From assembly GCA_033060915.1 (NCBI GenBank), contig CM065379.1, positions 26,590,318 through 26,654,317 on the forward strand: a stretch of DNA of 64,000 nucleotides, in the 5' to 3' direction. This DNA comes from Euryodendron excelsum (lineage: Eukaryota > Streptophyta > Magnoliopsida > Ericales > Pentaphylacaceae). Shown here in pieces: positions 55,501 through 58,924 of this stretch. The translations under genes and the position numbers were made by a program. The number at the start of each line of letters is the position of its first letter. The first letter of the stretch is position 1. Below the pieces are notes generated by a model. It did no database searches and was not told the origin of the DNA. It saw nothing but the letters and a program-made list of their open reading frames with translations.

Positions 55501-56071
55501 AAAATGTGTACAGTTTTTATACAAAAGATTATATTTTACTATTTTAATATTTGTCGCTTTTGAAATGTTTCCGAAATATTTTGAAACATTTTCGAAATGT
55601 TTCCGAAATGTTTCCGTTTCCGAGCTAACCGAAACGACCTCTCGAAACGAAATTTTGATCTTTCGTCTTGAAAAATTCCATTTTCACTATCTTACCTGTT
55701 AATTTTGAAGGTCACAAGGAGAGGCTATTGTATTGGAGATATTGAAGGGATATCAGGCATTTACTCAGGTAACCATAATTTTGAGTCATTGACTCAAAAT
55801 ATCTATGGCTAACAATTTGAATATCTTTCAATAATGTCCTCTTTTAAATCATTGTTCTTTGTGTAGCTATTTTTACTGATACACCCTACAGCTTCTTGTC
55901 GCTTATGAATGAGCCGCTTTAATATTTAACCTCTACAGCAAATGACAGCTTGTGTCATGTGATTATTGCACAGGCATGTGGGGTTCTTCGTGCTGTAGAA
56001 CCTTTAAACACATTTTTAGCGTCCCTCTGCAAATTTACAATCAATATTCCTTCTGAACCGCAAAAGAGGAG
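9127..56071 (+). CDS. MON2: MON2 homologue, exons 1-18 (5' part, gene continues beyond window)
   Basis: MON2 is a large ARM-repeat protein related to the non-catalytic parts of the BIG/GBF Arf exchange factors. It lacks the Sec7 domain and works at the trans-Golgi/endosome in membrane traffic. Joined exons: 9127-9231, 9844-10029, 24973-25062, 26134-26207, 26388-26543, 26823-26943, 27156-27211, 30770-30824, 35936-35992, 36114-36215, 41101-41181, 41327-41379, 43142-43211, 46449-46512, 54813-54961, 55134-55261, 55711-55768, 55974-56071. The product starts [20 protein letters not shown]. It reads without stops for 567 codons plus 2 nt and all introns are GT-AG. Residues about 1-190 correspond to the DCB domain and about 200-400 to the HUS domain; [14 protein letters not shown] (374-387) matches the HUS-box position. 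Identification rests on long runs shared with plant MON2 as I remember it. The C-terminal two thirds is not in the window. Confidence 0.95.
9232..9843. other. MON2 intron 1 (612 nt)
   Basis: T-rich intron between gtcaga and a ...aaattgcag acceptor. The long open frame at 9769-10080 simply runs through its last part into exon 2. No repeat family was recognised. Confidence 0.85.
9844..10029 (+). CDS. MON2: MON2 exon 2 (residues 36-97)
   Basis: Encodes [20 protein letters not shown], then a helix-rich stretch including [19 protein letters not shown]. It continues the DCB domain. Phase 0 on both sides, donor gtacgt. Confidence 0.95.
10431..10510. repeat. 42-bp tandem duplication in intron 2
   Basis: Units at 10431-10472 and 10473-10510 read CATCACTTAAWCAAATAAGK followed by ACTTGTGACTCATTATAG in both, with only a few differences. 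Confidence 0.8.
10854..11203. mobile_element. Small DNA element, family 2 (CTATGTT ends), 350 bp
   Basis: The ends form an imperfect inverted repeat: CTATGTTGCATGGAGTCT at the left and AGAGTCCGTATAACATAG at the right. The flanks AGCTAGAT and AGTTAGAC agree at 6 of 8 positions, a possible decayed 8-bp duplication. The right half is closely related to 51055-51297. It is non-coding. The family resembles a dispersed plant repeat containing GAGTGTCCGACAC-type motifs, but the class is not established. Confidence 0.6.
11546..12333. mobile_element. hAT-like element copy B, 788 bp, with target duplication
   Basis: Starts CTAGGAAGCATGGACACG and ends GTCTGTACTTCTTAG, an inverted repeat. It is flanked by a perfect 8-bp duplication TATACATA (11538-11545 and 12334-12341). 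Subterminal parts are dense in GACAC/GTGTCC motifs: the left 200 bases repeat GACACG and the right end repeats CGTGTCC. An inner part carries (GA)n at 11781-11807 followed by a T/C-rich stretch with GAATGCTGCTGAGC. It has no open frame of interest, so it is non-autonomous. The 8-bp duplication suggests the hAT superfamily (inference). Confidence 0.8.
11781..11807. repeat. (GA)n microsatellite
   Basis: About 13 GA units inside hAT-like copy B. Confidence 0.9.
14383..14701. repeat. Direct repeat pair of about 98 bp
   Basis: Units 14383-14480 and 14604-14701 share CGCTTGCCATCYAACCCAAA, AGCCTAAGCTATTAGGTGAT and end CTATCCGATGTGGGATTG. They are 221 bases apart start to start. A shorter relative (CTCAAAAGCTTAAGCTATTG) appears at 30906. 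The phrase is common in dicot intergenic DNA, usually linked to retroelement LTRs; the class is not established here. Confidence 0.75.
14937..15484. mobile_element. Decayed possible hAT-like copy F
   Basis: Begins near AGCATGATATGGATATG, contains GGACACAACACGGTAGGGAC (14981) as in copies E and J, and ends GGTCATGCTTCATA. Ends are too decayed to define and no duplication was found. Confidence 0.35.
15485..15994. other. Unclassified intron-2 sequence next to the copia relic
   Basis: Moderately G/C-rich, no open frame, includes short palindromic stretches. It is not recognised as any family. Confidence 0.4.
15995..16212 (-). repeat. 3' LTR of the copia relic
   Basis: On the minus strand it starts TGTTAAGATATATTATTTTC right after a polypurine tract (AGGGGGA, complement of 16214-16220) and ends near TTGACA at 15995. 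The length of about 218 bp is short but possible. No second LTR was found for comparison. Confidence 0.6.
16213..16560 (-). pseudogene. Copia RNase H fragment
   Basis: Minus-strand reading gives pieces such as [32 protein letters not shown], typical of the C-terminal copia RNase H (the [13 protein letters not shown] motif is diagnostic), broken by frame changes. Confidence 0.75.
16810..17103 (-). pseudogene. Copia reverse transcriptase with internal deletion
   Basis: Starts [20 protein letters not shown] and reaches the first catalytic motif [10 protein letters not shown] (Asp codon at 16969-16971). At residue about 63 (near 16910) the sequence jumps from [12 protein letters not shown] directly to [19 protein letters not shown], which normally lies over 100 residues downstream. 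The deleted part contains the YxDD active site. Confidence 0.8.
17206..17793 (-). pseudogene. Copia integrase C-terminus and linker to reverse transcriptase
   Basis: A 195-residue open frame starts [20 protein letters not shown] (the usual xFLGYsxxxKGYrcydp motif), continues VSRHVVFLE, a Ser/Pro-rich linker, and ends [20 protein letters not shown], which leads into reverse transcriptase. The frame is open but short of both neighbours. Confidence 0.8.
17800..18540 (-). pseudogene. Copia GAG-pre-integrase and integrase core, broken
   Basis: Minus-strand frames give [20 protein letters not shown], then [15 protein letters not shown] (zinc-binding end) and [13 protein letters not shown] (integrase start; 18305-18532). 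The core continues in other frames, with [12 protein letters not shown] and [13 protein letters not shown] motifs near 18050-18150, then [11 protein letters not shown]. At least three frame changes are needed. Confidence 0.75.
18541..18810 (-). pseudogene. Copia protease/linker remnant
   Basis: Minus-strand pieces [40 protein letters not shown] and DPHSKKLI match the region just before GAG-pre-integrase. The similarity fades near 18800, which marks the 5' truncation. Confidence 0.7.
18811..20241. other. Unclassified G/C-richer block in intron 2
   Basis: About 1.4 kb that is clearly richer in G and C than the intron around it, with GTATAAAAG at 19874-19882 and no long open frame on either strand. 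The composition suggests an LTR or other retroelement remnant, possibly where the copia relic was truncated. No family recognised. Confidence 0.4.
20242..20540. mobile_element. hAT-like copy C, partial, inverted relative to copy I
   Basis: Its left end (GAAGTATGGACACTGACACA then GGATACAGACA) is the complement of the right end of copy I. Its interior (TACAATGTGTTTCATGTGTA) is the complement of ATCACTTAGATACATGAAAC in copy I (44424 on). It lacks the outer about 130 bases at its right side. Confidence 0.7.
20541..20876. other. Unclassified intron sequence between copies C and D
   Basis: Contains a short direct repeat GATGATGGTTGCTCAAGTGA / GATGATGGCTGCTCAAGTGA at 20561 and 20584 (23-bp period) and otherwise nothing recognised. 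Confidence 0.5.
20885..21453. mobile_element. hAT-like element copy D, 569 bp, with target duplication
   Basis: Starts CTAGGAAGCACGGACGCAC, ends TCGGTGCTTCTGAG, and is flanked by a perfect 8-bp duplication GTGCTATA (20877-20884 and 21454-21461). The interior has a long CTT/poly-T tract (20966-21003) and GCTGCTGTTG-type sequence, as in copies B and J. Confidence 0.85.
21462..22113. other. Unclassified block with a 74-codon open frame
   Basis: The minus-strand frame 21762-21986 encodes [20 protein letters not shown] and a W/Y-rich end. A second minus frame lies at 21472-21720. The composition is coding-like, but I do not recognise a family. It may be a captured gene fragment or part of a retroelement. 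Confidence 0.35.
22114..22560. mobile_element. Small DNA element, family 3, copy 1
   Basis: Closely related over its length to 40128-40532: shared blocks include TTTAAGRTACTTYTAGAGCA, ATTTGATTTT, TTTTTTGGGATYG and AAAACRYAAATCGCTWRGG. Ends are ATTACTTGG and TTTTGGTAAC, a weak inverted repeat. Non-coding. Confidence 0.6.
22912..23080. mobile_element. hAT-like copy E, left part only
   Basis: Starts CTAAGAAGCACGGGCAAGA after ACTAGACA and carries GGACACAACACAGTGGGGAC. The right end is missing: ACTAGACA was not found downstream. Confidence 0.65.
24973..25062 (+). CDS. MON2: MON2 exon 3 (residues 98-127)
   Basis: Encodes [20 protein letters not shown] then [10 protein letters not shown], inside the DCB domain. 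Preceded by a strong polypyrimidine tract and tcag, donor gtgagc, phase 0 on both sides. Confidence 0.95.
25063..26133. other. MON2 intron 3 (1071 nt)
   Basis: Contains a (CA)n tract at 25547-25564. The open frame running from exon 3 to 25215 ends in the intron. No mobile element recognised. Confidence 0.85.
26134..26207 (+). CDS. MON2: MON2 exon 4 (residues 128-152)
   Basis: Encodes [20 protein letters not shown] then DSVR and ends in phase 2 (AA of an Asn codon). Acceptor attcacag, donor gtaagt. Confidence 0.95.
26388..26543 (+). CDS. MON2: MON2 exon 5 (residues 152-204)
   Basis: Encodes [18 protein letters not shown], a conserved DCB helix, then a Ser/Gly-rich linker ([18 protein letters not shown]) that separates DCB from HUS. 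Phase 2 on both sides; donor gtatgt. Confidence 0.95.
26823..26943 (+). CDS. MON2: MON2 exon 6 (residues 204-244)
   Basis: Encodes [20 protein letters not shown] then [18 protein letters not shown], the start of the HUS region. The acceptor is ttcaacag; the same DNA reads through as one open frame from 26737, so retention of the intron end would not stop translation at once. Confidence 0.95.
27156..27211 (+). CDS. MON2: MON2 exon 7 (residues 245-263)
   Basis: Encodes [18 protein letters not shown], conserved in the HUS region (WLxVSSLxRTFxLxxxE in plant MON2). Acceptor cctctcag, donor gtgaga, ends phase 2. Confidence 0.93.
27700..28503 (-). mobile_element. Copia 3' end and LTR remnants with a Helitron fragment inside
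   Basis: On the minus strand a coding remnant ([20 protein letters not shown], the copia RNase H end) reads toward a G-rich polypurine tract (complement of 27965-27982), then an LTR start TGTTAAGTGTTATC. A second copy of the LTR edge occurs at 28435-28503: TTATACTAATGTAGCA is shared with 27902. Between them, 28336-28405 matches the 5' end of the Helitrons at 57963 and 60074. Confidence 0.6.
28336..28432 (-). mobile_element. Helitron 5'-end fragment
   Basis: The minus strand reads CTATATACTACATAGAAAAG then GAGG and carries the complement of CTCAAAATGAGCCACTTGTG, as in the Helitrons at 56263 and 59253. It is followed by (TAGATA)n at 28403-28425. Confidence 0.6.
29055..29575. other. Possible short element with inverted GCCTGAGCCTGGCC-type ends
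   Basis: The left part has GGTTTATTGGCCTGAGCCTG and the right part GGGCTGGGTTGGGCAGGC with GAGCCCTATGGG. This resembles small plant elements with GGGCC/CCCGAGCC ends. Ends and duplication not defined. Confidence 0.3.
30770..30824 (+). CDS. MON2: MON2 exon 8 (residues 263-281)
   Basis: Encodes [18 protein letters not shown], a HUS helix (FxLSNYVxVFRxLxxYEQ in relatives). Acceptor ttatgcag, donor gtgatt; begins phase 2, ends phase 0. Confidence 0.95.
31186..31371 (+). pseudogene. LINE reverse transcriptase fragment, upstream part
   Basis: Reads [18 protein letters not shown], a hallmark of plant L1-type reverse transcriptase, then after two stops LGLPL at 31356-31371. It is cut at that motif by the solo LTR. 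The continuation is at 33810. Confidence 0.8.
32092..32130. repeat. (CAATG)n short tandem repeat
   Basis: Seven or more CAATG units with one interruption (AATCAATG), inside the solo LTR. Confidence 0.85.
33321..33340. repeat. (CA)n microsatellite
   Basis: Ten CA units inside the solo LTR. Confidence 0.95.
33529..33727 (-). mobile_element. 5'-truncated LINE tail (about 200 bp) with target duplication
   Basis: A poly-T run at the left (poly-A on the minus strand) and a body with TTATTAAAAAGAACACC and TGTATACAAGGAGTAAAC, the usual 3' end of plant L1 elements (complement: CTTGTATACA...TTTTTAATAAA). Flanked by CCATGGCATTT at 33518-33528 and 33728-33738, an 11-bp duplication. It sits inside the solo LTR. 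Confidence 0.85.
33810..35206 (+). pseudogene. LINE reverse transcriptase C-terminus and zinc-finger part
   Basis: Continuation of 31186-31371. Reads [16 protein letters not shown], then after a frame change [20 protein letters not shown], then ERLEKL. The frame 34311-34544 ([31 protein letters not shown]) and [15 protein letters not shown] near 34655 match the plant LINE C-terminal region with its zf-RVT domain. It ends in an A-rich tail CAAAAAAATAAAAAC (35193-35207). Multiple stops and frame changes. Confidence 0.8.
35936..35992 (+). CDS. MON2: MON2 exon 9 (residues 282-300)
   Basis: Encodes [19 protein letters not shown], nearly identical to plant MON2. Acceptor tccaacag, donor gtgatt, phase 0 on both sides. 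Confidence 0.96.
36114..36215 (+). CDS. MON2: MON2 exon 10 (residues 301-334)
   Basis: Encodes [20 protein letters not shown] then [14 protein letters not shown], one of the most conserved HUS segments. Intron 9 before it is only 121 nt. Donor gtctgt, phase 0. Confidence 0.97.
37500..37730. repeat. Tandem repeat, period about 101 bp
   Basis: AAAAAATGTAAGTGCTAGAC at 37519 and AAAAAAGTAAGTGTTGGACT at 37620, each followed after about 35 bases by GTTAGTATTG / GTTAGTTTGG and a TATATATAC run. A third, weaker unit starts near 37722. Confidence 0.65.
38100..38488. mobile_element. Decayed hAT-like copy G
   Basis: Ends TTGGTGCTTCTTAG like the complete copies, with GTGTGTCCATGTGTATTGTA near the right end and GGACACATTCGGATGAGTG at the left. 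The left terminus and the duplication (right flank AGTGGCAG) were not found. Confidence 0.5.
38690..39710. other. Unclassified G/C-richer block in intron 10
   Basis: Includes a GC-rich stretch (39120-39480) with a strong hairpin at 39290-39311 and two adjacent plus frames (39271-39492 and 39477-39710) without family features. Composition suggests an LTR remnant; not identified. Confidence 0.35.
39290..39311. other. Perfect 9-bp stem hairpin
   Basis: CCACAAGAC, loop TGGG, GTCTTGTGG. No T-run follows and the site is intronic. Confidence 0.7.
39800..39940. repeat. 83-bp tandem duplication
   Basis: AGCTGGTTATGATGCCAAGC at 39819 and AGCTGGTTATGATGCCAAAC at 39902, each followed by CATTTACAGARGTRCC and preceded by a T/C-rich stretch. 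Confidence 0.8.
40128..40532. mobile_element. Small DNA element, family 3, copy 2
   Basis: Starts GTTACCAAGAACGTGG and ends TTTTCAAGTAAC. Related to 22114-22560 over the full length. The left edge carries repeated (A/G)GAACG(T) motifs. No clear target duplication. Confidence 0.6.
41101..41181 (+). CDS. MON2: MON2 exon 11 (residues 335-361)
   Basis: Encodes [20 protein letters not shown] then LVLEVLR, matching plant MON2. Acceptor aatccag, donor gtaaat, phase 0. Confidence 0.96.
41327..41379 (+). CDS. MON2: MON2 exon 12 (residues 362-379)
   Basis: Encodes [17 protein letters not shown], the HUS-box region. Acceptor ttgacag, donor gtaagc, ends phase 2. Intron 11 before it is 145 nt. Confidence 0.95.
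41380..43141. other. MON2 intron 12 (1762 nt)
   Basis: T-rich intron. The open frames at 41600-41950 and 42571-42912 lack family features and contain typical intron-like composition. No mobile element recognised. Confidence 0.75.
43142..43211 (+). CDS. MON2: MON2 exon 13 (residues 379-402)
   Basis: Encodes [20 protein letters not shown] then SVQ, completing the HUS box begun in exon 12. Acceptor ctcatag, donor gttaaa, ends phase 0. Confidence 0.96.
43851..44155. mobile_element. hAT-like element copy H, 305 bp
   Basis: Starts CTAAGAAGTGTGGATACTCC and ends CCGTATCCATGCTTCTTAG, a clear inverted repeat. Flanks ACTGAAAA (43843-43850) and ACTGGAAA (44156-44163) match 7 of 8. It is the shortest copy and lacks the pyrimidine-rich interior. 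It has GTGTCC motifs throughout. Confidence 0.8.
44292..44710. mobile_element. hAT-like element copy I, 419 bp, with target duplication
   Basis: Starts CTAAGAAGCATGGACACTTG and ends TCCCTGGTTCTTCTTGT (end slightly decayed). The flanking 8-bp duplication is TGTATATA (44284-44291 and 44711-44718). The interior is AT-rich and matches copy C in inverted orientation. Confidence 0.8.
44742..44790. repeat. Subterminal GGATAC/GGACAC hexamer array
   Basis: CGGATA repeated four times, then CGGACA twice and a shifted unit, directly inside the left end of copy J. The arrangement suggests a multi-site binding region for a transposase, as known for subterminal repeats of plant DNA transposons (inference). 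Confidence 0.8.
45160..45300. repeat. Pyrimidine-rich tandem duplication in copy J
   Basis: Two units of about 60 bp (45165-45222 and 45223-45280), each CTTCTTCTTCTTCTTCKCTG then CTGTGCT and CTTCCTTCACTGTTATTGCT; a third partial unit follows. Confidence 0.8.
46198..46245. repeat. (CT)n/(CA)n microsatellite
   Basis: CT units followed by CA and CG units and CACACAAACACAAAAAC. Confidence 0.85.
46449..46512 (+). CDS. MON2: MON2 exon 14 (residues 403-424)
   Basis: Encodes [20 protein letters not shown] then K, ends phase 1. Acceptor atttcag, donor gtactc. Confidence 0.96.
47180..47805 (+). pseudogene. LINE zf-RVT region fragment
   Basis: The readable piece [20 protein letters not shown], then [20 protein letters not shown], fits the zf-RVT region of plant LINEs (PPKVxxFxW...KxNT...CxLC...E...HLxxHC). 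Preceded by [15 protein letters not shown] sequence. Broken by frame changes. Confidence 0.6.
47830..47960. repeat. CTCGAGCTCG-rich dispersed repeat, half element
   Basis: AAGCTACTCGAGCTCGATTT ... CGAGCTCGGCTCG with inverted ends CTCGAGCTCG / CGAGCTCGG. It resembles a small plant element rich in GAGCTCG; boundaries not defined. Confidence 0.4.
48062..48101. repeat. C-run followed by A-run
   Basis: CCCTCCCCCCCAC then about 23 A, possibly the tail of a decayed retroposon. Confidence 0.7.
48377..50511. mobile_element. LTR of the same family as 31377-33809, 2135 bp
   Basis: Starts TGTCACATCCACTCC and ends AGGATCTCACA, the same termini as the solo LTR in intron 8, and shares TGAAACACACACCTAGGT (50196) near the end. 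Flanks are GTTTT (48372-48376) and GGTTT (50512-50516), 4 of 5 alike, so probably also a solo LTR. A GC-rich block (49500-49680) with repeated GCGCC/CTCCTGGC motifs is unique to this copy. Confidence 0.7.
50880..52362 (+). pseudogene. LINE reverse transcriptase/zf-RVT relic
   Basis: Reads [20 protein letters not shown] then [13 protein letters not shown] (50880-51003), a hallmark of the plant LINE reverse transcriptase C-terminus. A family-2 element interrupts at about 51055-51297, and the LINE resumes with [20 protein letters not shown] (51335). The last open frame (51846-52250, 134 codons) ends with [18 protein letters not shown], the usual LINE tail. An A-rich end lies at 52352-52366. Several stops. 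Confidence 0.8.
51055..51297. mobile_element. Family-2 element fragment (right part)
   Basis: Right end TTTTTAGAAGAGTCTGCATA then ACATAG matches the right end at 11203; TATAGGATAAAATAGTG matches TATAGGATAACATAGTG at 10985. A 20-bp direct repeat GAGCATGTCATGGATAATAT lies at 51035-51054 and 51109-51128, one copy outside and one inside the element. Confidence 0.6.
52472..52509. repeat. (CT)n microsatellite
   Basis: About 18 CT units with one interruption. Confidence 0.9.
53147..53800 (-). pseudogene. LINE 3' end, antisense to MON2
   Basis: The poly-T at 53147-53158 is the element's poly-A tail. GGTGATAAGTAAGGCCAATG is the complement of the LINE end ...CTTATCACC, and AAAGGGTGCGAAACCC the complement of a typical 3' UTR. 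Upstream in its own direction the frame 53531-53719 ends [20 protein letters not shown], the zf-RVT motif (HLLLHC.xxxxxW) with Cys replaced by Phe. Left unflanked by a clear duplication. Confidence 0.75.
54136..54159. repeat. A-run of about 23
   Basis: Follows GAAATAAAATTTATGAAGGG...CGT. It may be a retroposon tail, but no body was recognised. Confidence 0.8.
54813..54961 (+). CDS. MON2: MON2 exon 15 (residues 424-473)
   Basis: Encodes [20 protein letters not shown], then [20 protein letters not shown] and [10 protein letters not shown], nearly identical to plant MON2. Acceptor tttttgcag, donor gtaatt. Begins phase 1, ends phase 0. Confidence 0.97.
55134..55261 (+). CDS. MON2: MON2 exon 16 (residues 474-516)
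   Basis: Encodes [20 protein letters not shown] then [20 protein letters not shown] and LT. Ends phase 2 (AA), donor gtatgg. Intron 15 before it is 172 nt. Confidence 0.95.
55262..55710. other. MON2 intron 16 (449 nt) mostly made of a GAAACG-rich repeat
   Basis: From about 55295 to 55672 the intron repeats CCGAAATGTTTC / GAAACGAAA motifs (CGAAATGTTTCCGAAATATT and similar). Edges GAAACAAAATTTTCAT and GAAACGAAATTTTGAT flank it. This resembles a small dispersed plant element of the class with CGAAATTTCG motifs; class not established. Acceptor is ttttgaag. Confidence 0.6.
55711..55768 (+). CDS. MON2: MON2 exon 17 (residues 516-535)
   Basis: Encodes [19 protein letters not shown]. Acceptor chosen at GAAG before GTCACAAGG because it restores KSQGEA in frame; the next AG would shift the frame. 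Donor gtaacc. Confidence 0.95.
55974..56071 (+). CDS. MON2: MON2 exon 18 (residues 536-568), last in window
   Basis: Encodes [20 protein letters not shown] then [12 protein letters not shown] and ends phase 2 (AG) before gtatgt. The next segment expected in plant MON2 was looked for to 64000 and not seen. Confidence 0.95.
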
Positions 56072-56262
56072 GTATGTATATTGAACAGTTCACTACACAT
56101 CATTAGTTTTTCTTTACAGCACCTGTTTCGCCTTCAATGATTACAACATAGACAGATTTTGACGAATGCTATCATGATTACTTTTTTAGTATGACATGCT
56201 TGTATTGTGGGGTCTTGGATTTTGTTTGGCATGAAAGTGTTGTGACTTTCTTTCATTTCAAA

Positions 56263-57963
56263 TTAGTTTTAGACCCGTGCGATGCACGGGATTGGAATAC
56301 CTCTTTAGATCCATTGTTTAACGACAATGATTTTAAATAAAAACTGAATATAATTTCTTTAGTCATATTTTTAAAGTTTTCATATAATTTAACTAACCCA
56401 TATATGTTTGTAGTAAATTGAATATTAGTATACTTAACTGTATTATCTATTTATGTTTATGTATTCTAAAAACAATATGACTTTCTATGAAATATATAAA
56501 TATCACATAAATGTAACATTCTAAAAATGAAAATTAATTATTTGCATAAAGAGAGTGATGAAAAAGAGGGCAGATTAGTAGTTACTATATATATGATTTT
56601 TTCAATAGAGTTTCAAATTCGTATTGAAATTAGATGTTCAATTTGTATATAAATTATATATTTTTGATTGTATAAAGTATTGAAAGTTGTGTGAAAAATA
56701 TGGGCTCCCACTTTTTACAACCAAATGATGCATGCTTGTATTTGTCGAAGTAAAAAAATATGAATGTATTTGAGGTAATGGGTGAGGAAATTAAAAAAAT
56801 AGTCAATTGACTCTTAAAATTCTTATTAAATGTAGATACAATCTTAATTTTTCTTAATGCATGTATTTAAAGTAATAGTTGAAAAACTGAGAAAAAGTTA
56901 AATTGACTTTTATAACTTTTAAGAAAAAAGGATGCATTTTATTTTAAATGAATTTTGAAAGGTCAAAAGAAGTAATATCTTTTGATAATTACTTATTGAT
57001 TTGCACAAGGAAGTGAACCTAAATAAATTAAAAAGCAATGGATAAGAAAAGAGCTACCCACAACATTTGTTTTTTAATTTTAAGGTCTTATTTTGTTGTA
57101 GTGATTTAACCTTTTGTTTTTGTTTTCTCAAGTGTTGTTTTCATAGAGAAGATAACCTAGATAAATTAGAAAACAAAGGTTTAAAAAAAAAAAGGCACTC
57201 AAAGTAAGCCACTTGTCACAATCACAAAGACAATGACCAATGCACAATATGTGTTTTTAAATTTTTTAGTCTTATATTTGGTTGTAGTGATTTTACGTAT
57301 AAATATTATAATAATATTTCTTTAACATTTTATGTAGTTTATTTTACGTAATTGAGTTGTGTATTCATCAAACTATTTATGTTTAACTCATCTAACCATT
57401 TATGTTAACTAATTGTATATTCATCTAACTAATTGTGTTCAATTATGTATTTCATTTAAATAAGTGAGTATATTAATAATAATTCTTCTTTAATCTATGC
57501 ATGTATATATAATAATATACACGTACATGAATGTAGTGTATGTTCATGAACATAAAATACATGAACCAAAGCAAATACCATGAATCTTATATTCATGTAT
57601 TAATCAATATATGTATATGAATCTAAAATACATGTACTAATATAAATATAGACAAATGCATTAAAACAATGCACTAACATCTATAAATAAATGAACCAGA
57701 AAAAATGCAATCAGCCACAAACACCATAAATACATAGATAAGTACATTGAATAATAAGTACAGTGAATCAGTCCAAAAAAATAAGTATATGTACTAACCA
57801 AAGAGACAATGAAACAATTAAATACTTGTATAGTGAACCAAAGAGACAACCAAATAATTATTTTTTATTTTTTTCTTTTTAAACAACACTTTAGAGCTAC
57901 TTAAAATGAGCCACTTGTCACAATCACGGCGATGGCAGCCTCCTTTTCTACATTGTATATAGA
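56263..57963 (-). mobile_element. Non-autonomous Helitron 1, 1701 bp
   Basis: On the minus strand it starts TCTATATACAATGTAGAAAA (57963 down) and ends CCCGTGCATCGCACGGG then TCTAAAACTAA, i.e. CTRR. The 3' hairpin is perfect (7-bp stem CCCGTGC, 3-nt loop; plus strand 56274-56290). The host bases are A before TC and T after CTAA, as expected for Helitron insertion between A and T. No Rep/helicase coding sequence. AT-rich interior with GAGCCACTTGTCACAATCAC near the 5' end. Confidence 0.85.
56274..56290 (-). other. Helitron 3' hairpin
   Basis: CCCGTGC GAT GCACGGG, perfect, 7 bases inside the CTAA end. In Helitrons this marks the termination of rolling-circle transfer. Confidence 0.85.
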
Positions 57964-58062
57964 TACCTATGGCTTTCCATTTTTTGGATTCTTGGATGCT
58001 TATGTAGCTTTTTTGTAGTACCAGCCTTTCATTCATTACAAGTATGTAGCACTCATCATGAT

Positions 58063-58490
58063 GGATTGCATTTTGGCACAGTTGCATGGTATTGGATTTG
58101 GCAACTCTAAATAGCCTTGGGACAAGTCATGGCTGGTTGATTTTGTTTGTTAATTTAAAATATTAAATATTTATATTTGTCTCTGTTTGAGTTTTCTTTT
58201 TGCATATGTTAAAGGTCCTCAAAGAATAAATTAGAGAATTTTAACACAGTTTTGATATATTATGAACTTCAAGCATAGTTCACTCATTATTTTTCTATAT
58301 CATAAATTTTTCATAGACAAAGTGTTGTTCTTCACCCTTCATATTTGATTGCATTTTGCCACAATTGCATGGTATCGGATATGTCAACTCTTAAAAAGTC
58401 TTGAGACTAGTCATGGCTGGTTCATTTTGTCTGCTGATTTAAAATTTAATTATTTGTATTAATCTCTTTTTGAGTTTTCTTTTTGAATAT
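58063..58490. repeat. Direct duplication of about 144 bp
   Basis: 58063-58206 and 58347-58490 share GATTGCATTTTGSCACARTT, GTCATGGCTGGTT and TTTGAGTTTTCTTTTTG, 284 bases apart start to start. Confidence 0.8.
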
Positions 58491-58924
58491 AATTTTAGGC
58501 TGAACACAAAGGGTTGATCACCTTTTCTGTACAATAATTCTTATAAGAAAGTATTGGAAGCTTTACATATTAAAAAAATAGATGCGATTGTGCATTCCTT
58601 CCTTAGCAGAGCAAGTGCCTAAATCTCAATTAGACTACATATGTCAAAACTCAATACATTAAGATATTACATATCATGAGACCATAAACAAATCCAAATG
58701 ATAAGTCGTGCAATAGCCGTAAATTATATCATTTCCTAAATATATAATACACAGCGCAAGGCCTTTAGGGTTATATACCAATTTAAATCCAATTCATAGC
58801 AATTGCATCCCAGAAACTGTAGGTCCCCTTATAGTCATTAACCATAAATGAGGCGACATGCTTAGACTTAGGCGTCAATTCCTGAAATGGTTAACAATGG
58901 TATGAGCAAAACAAGCCTGTGAAT

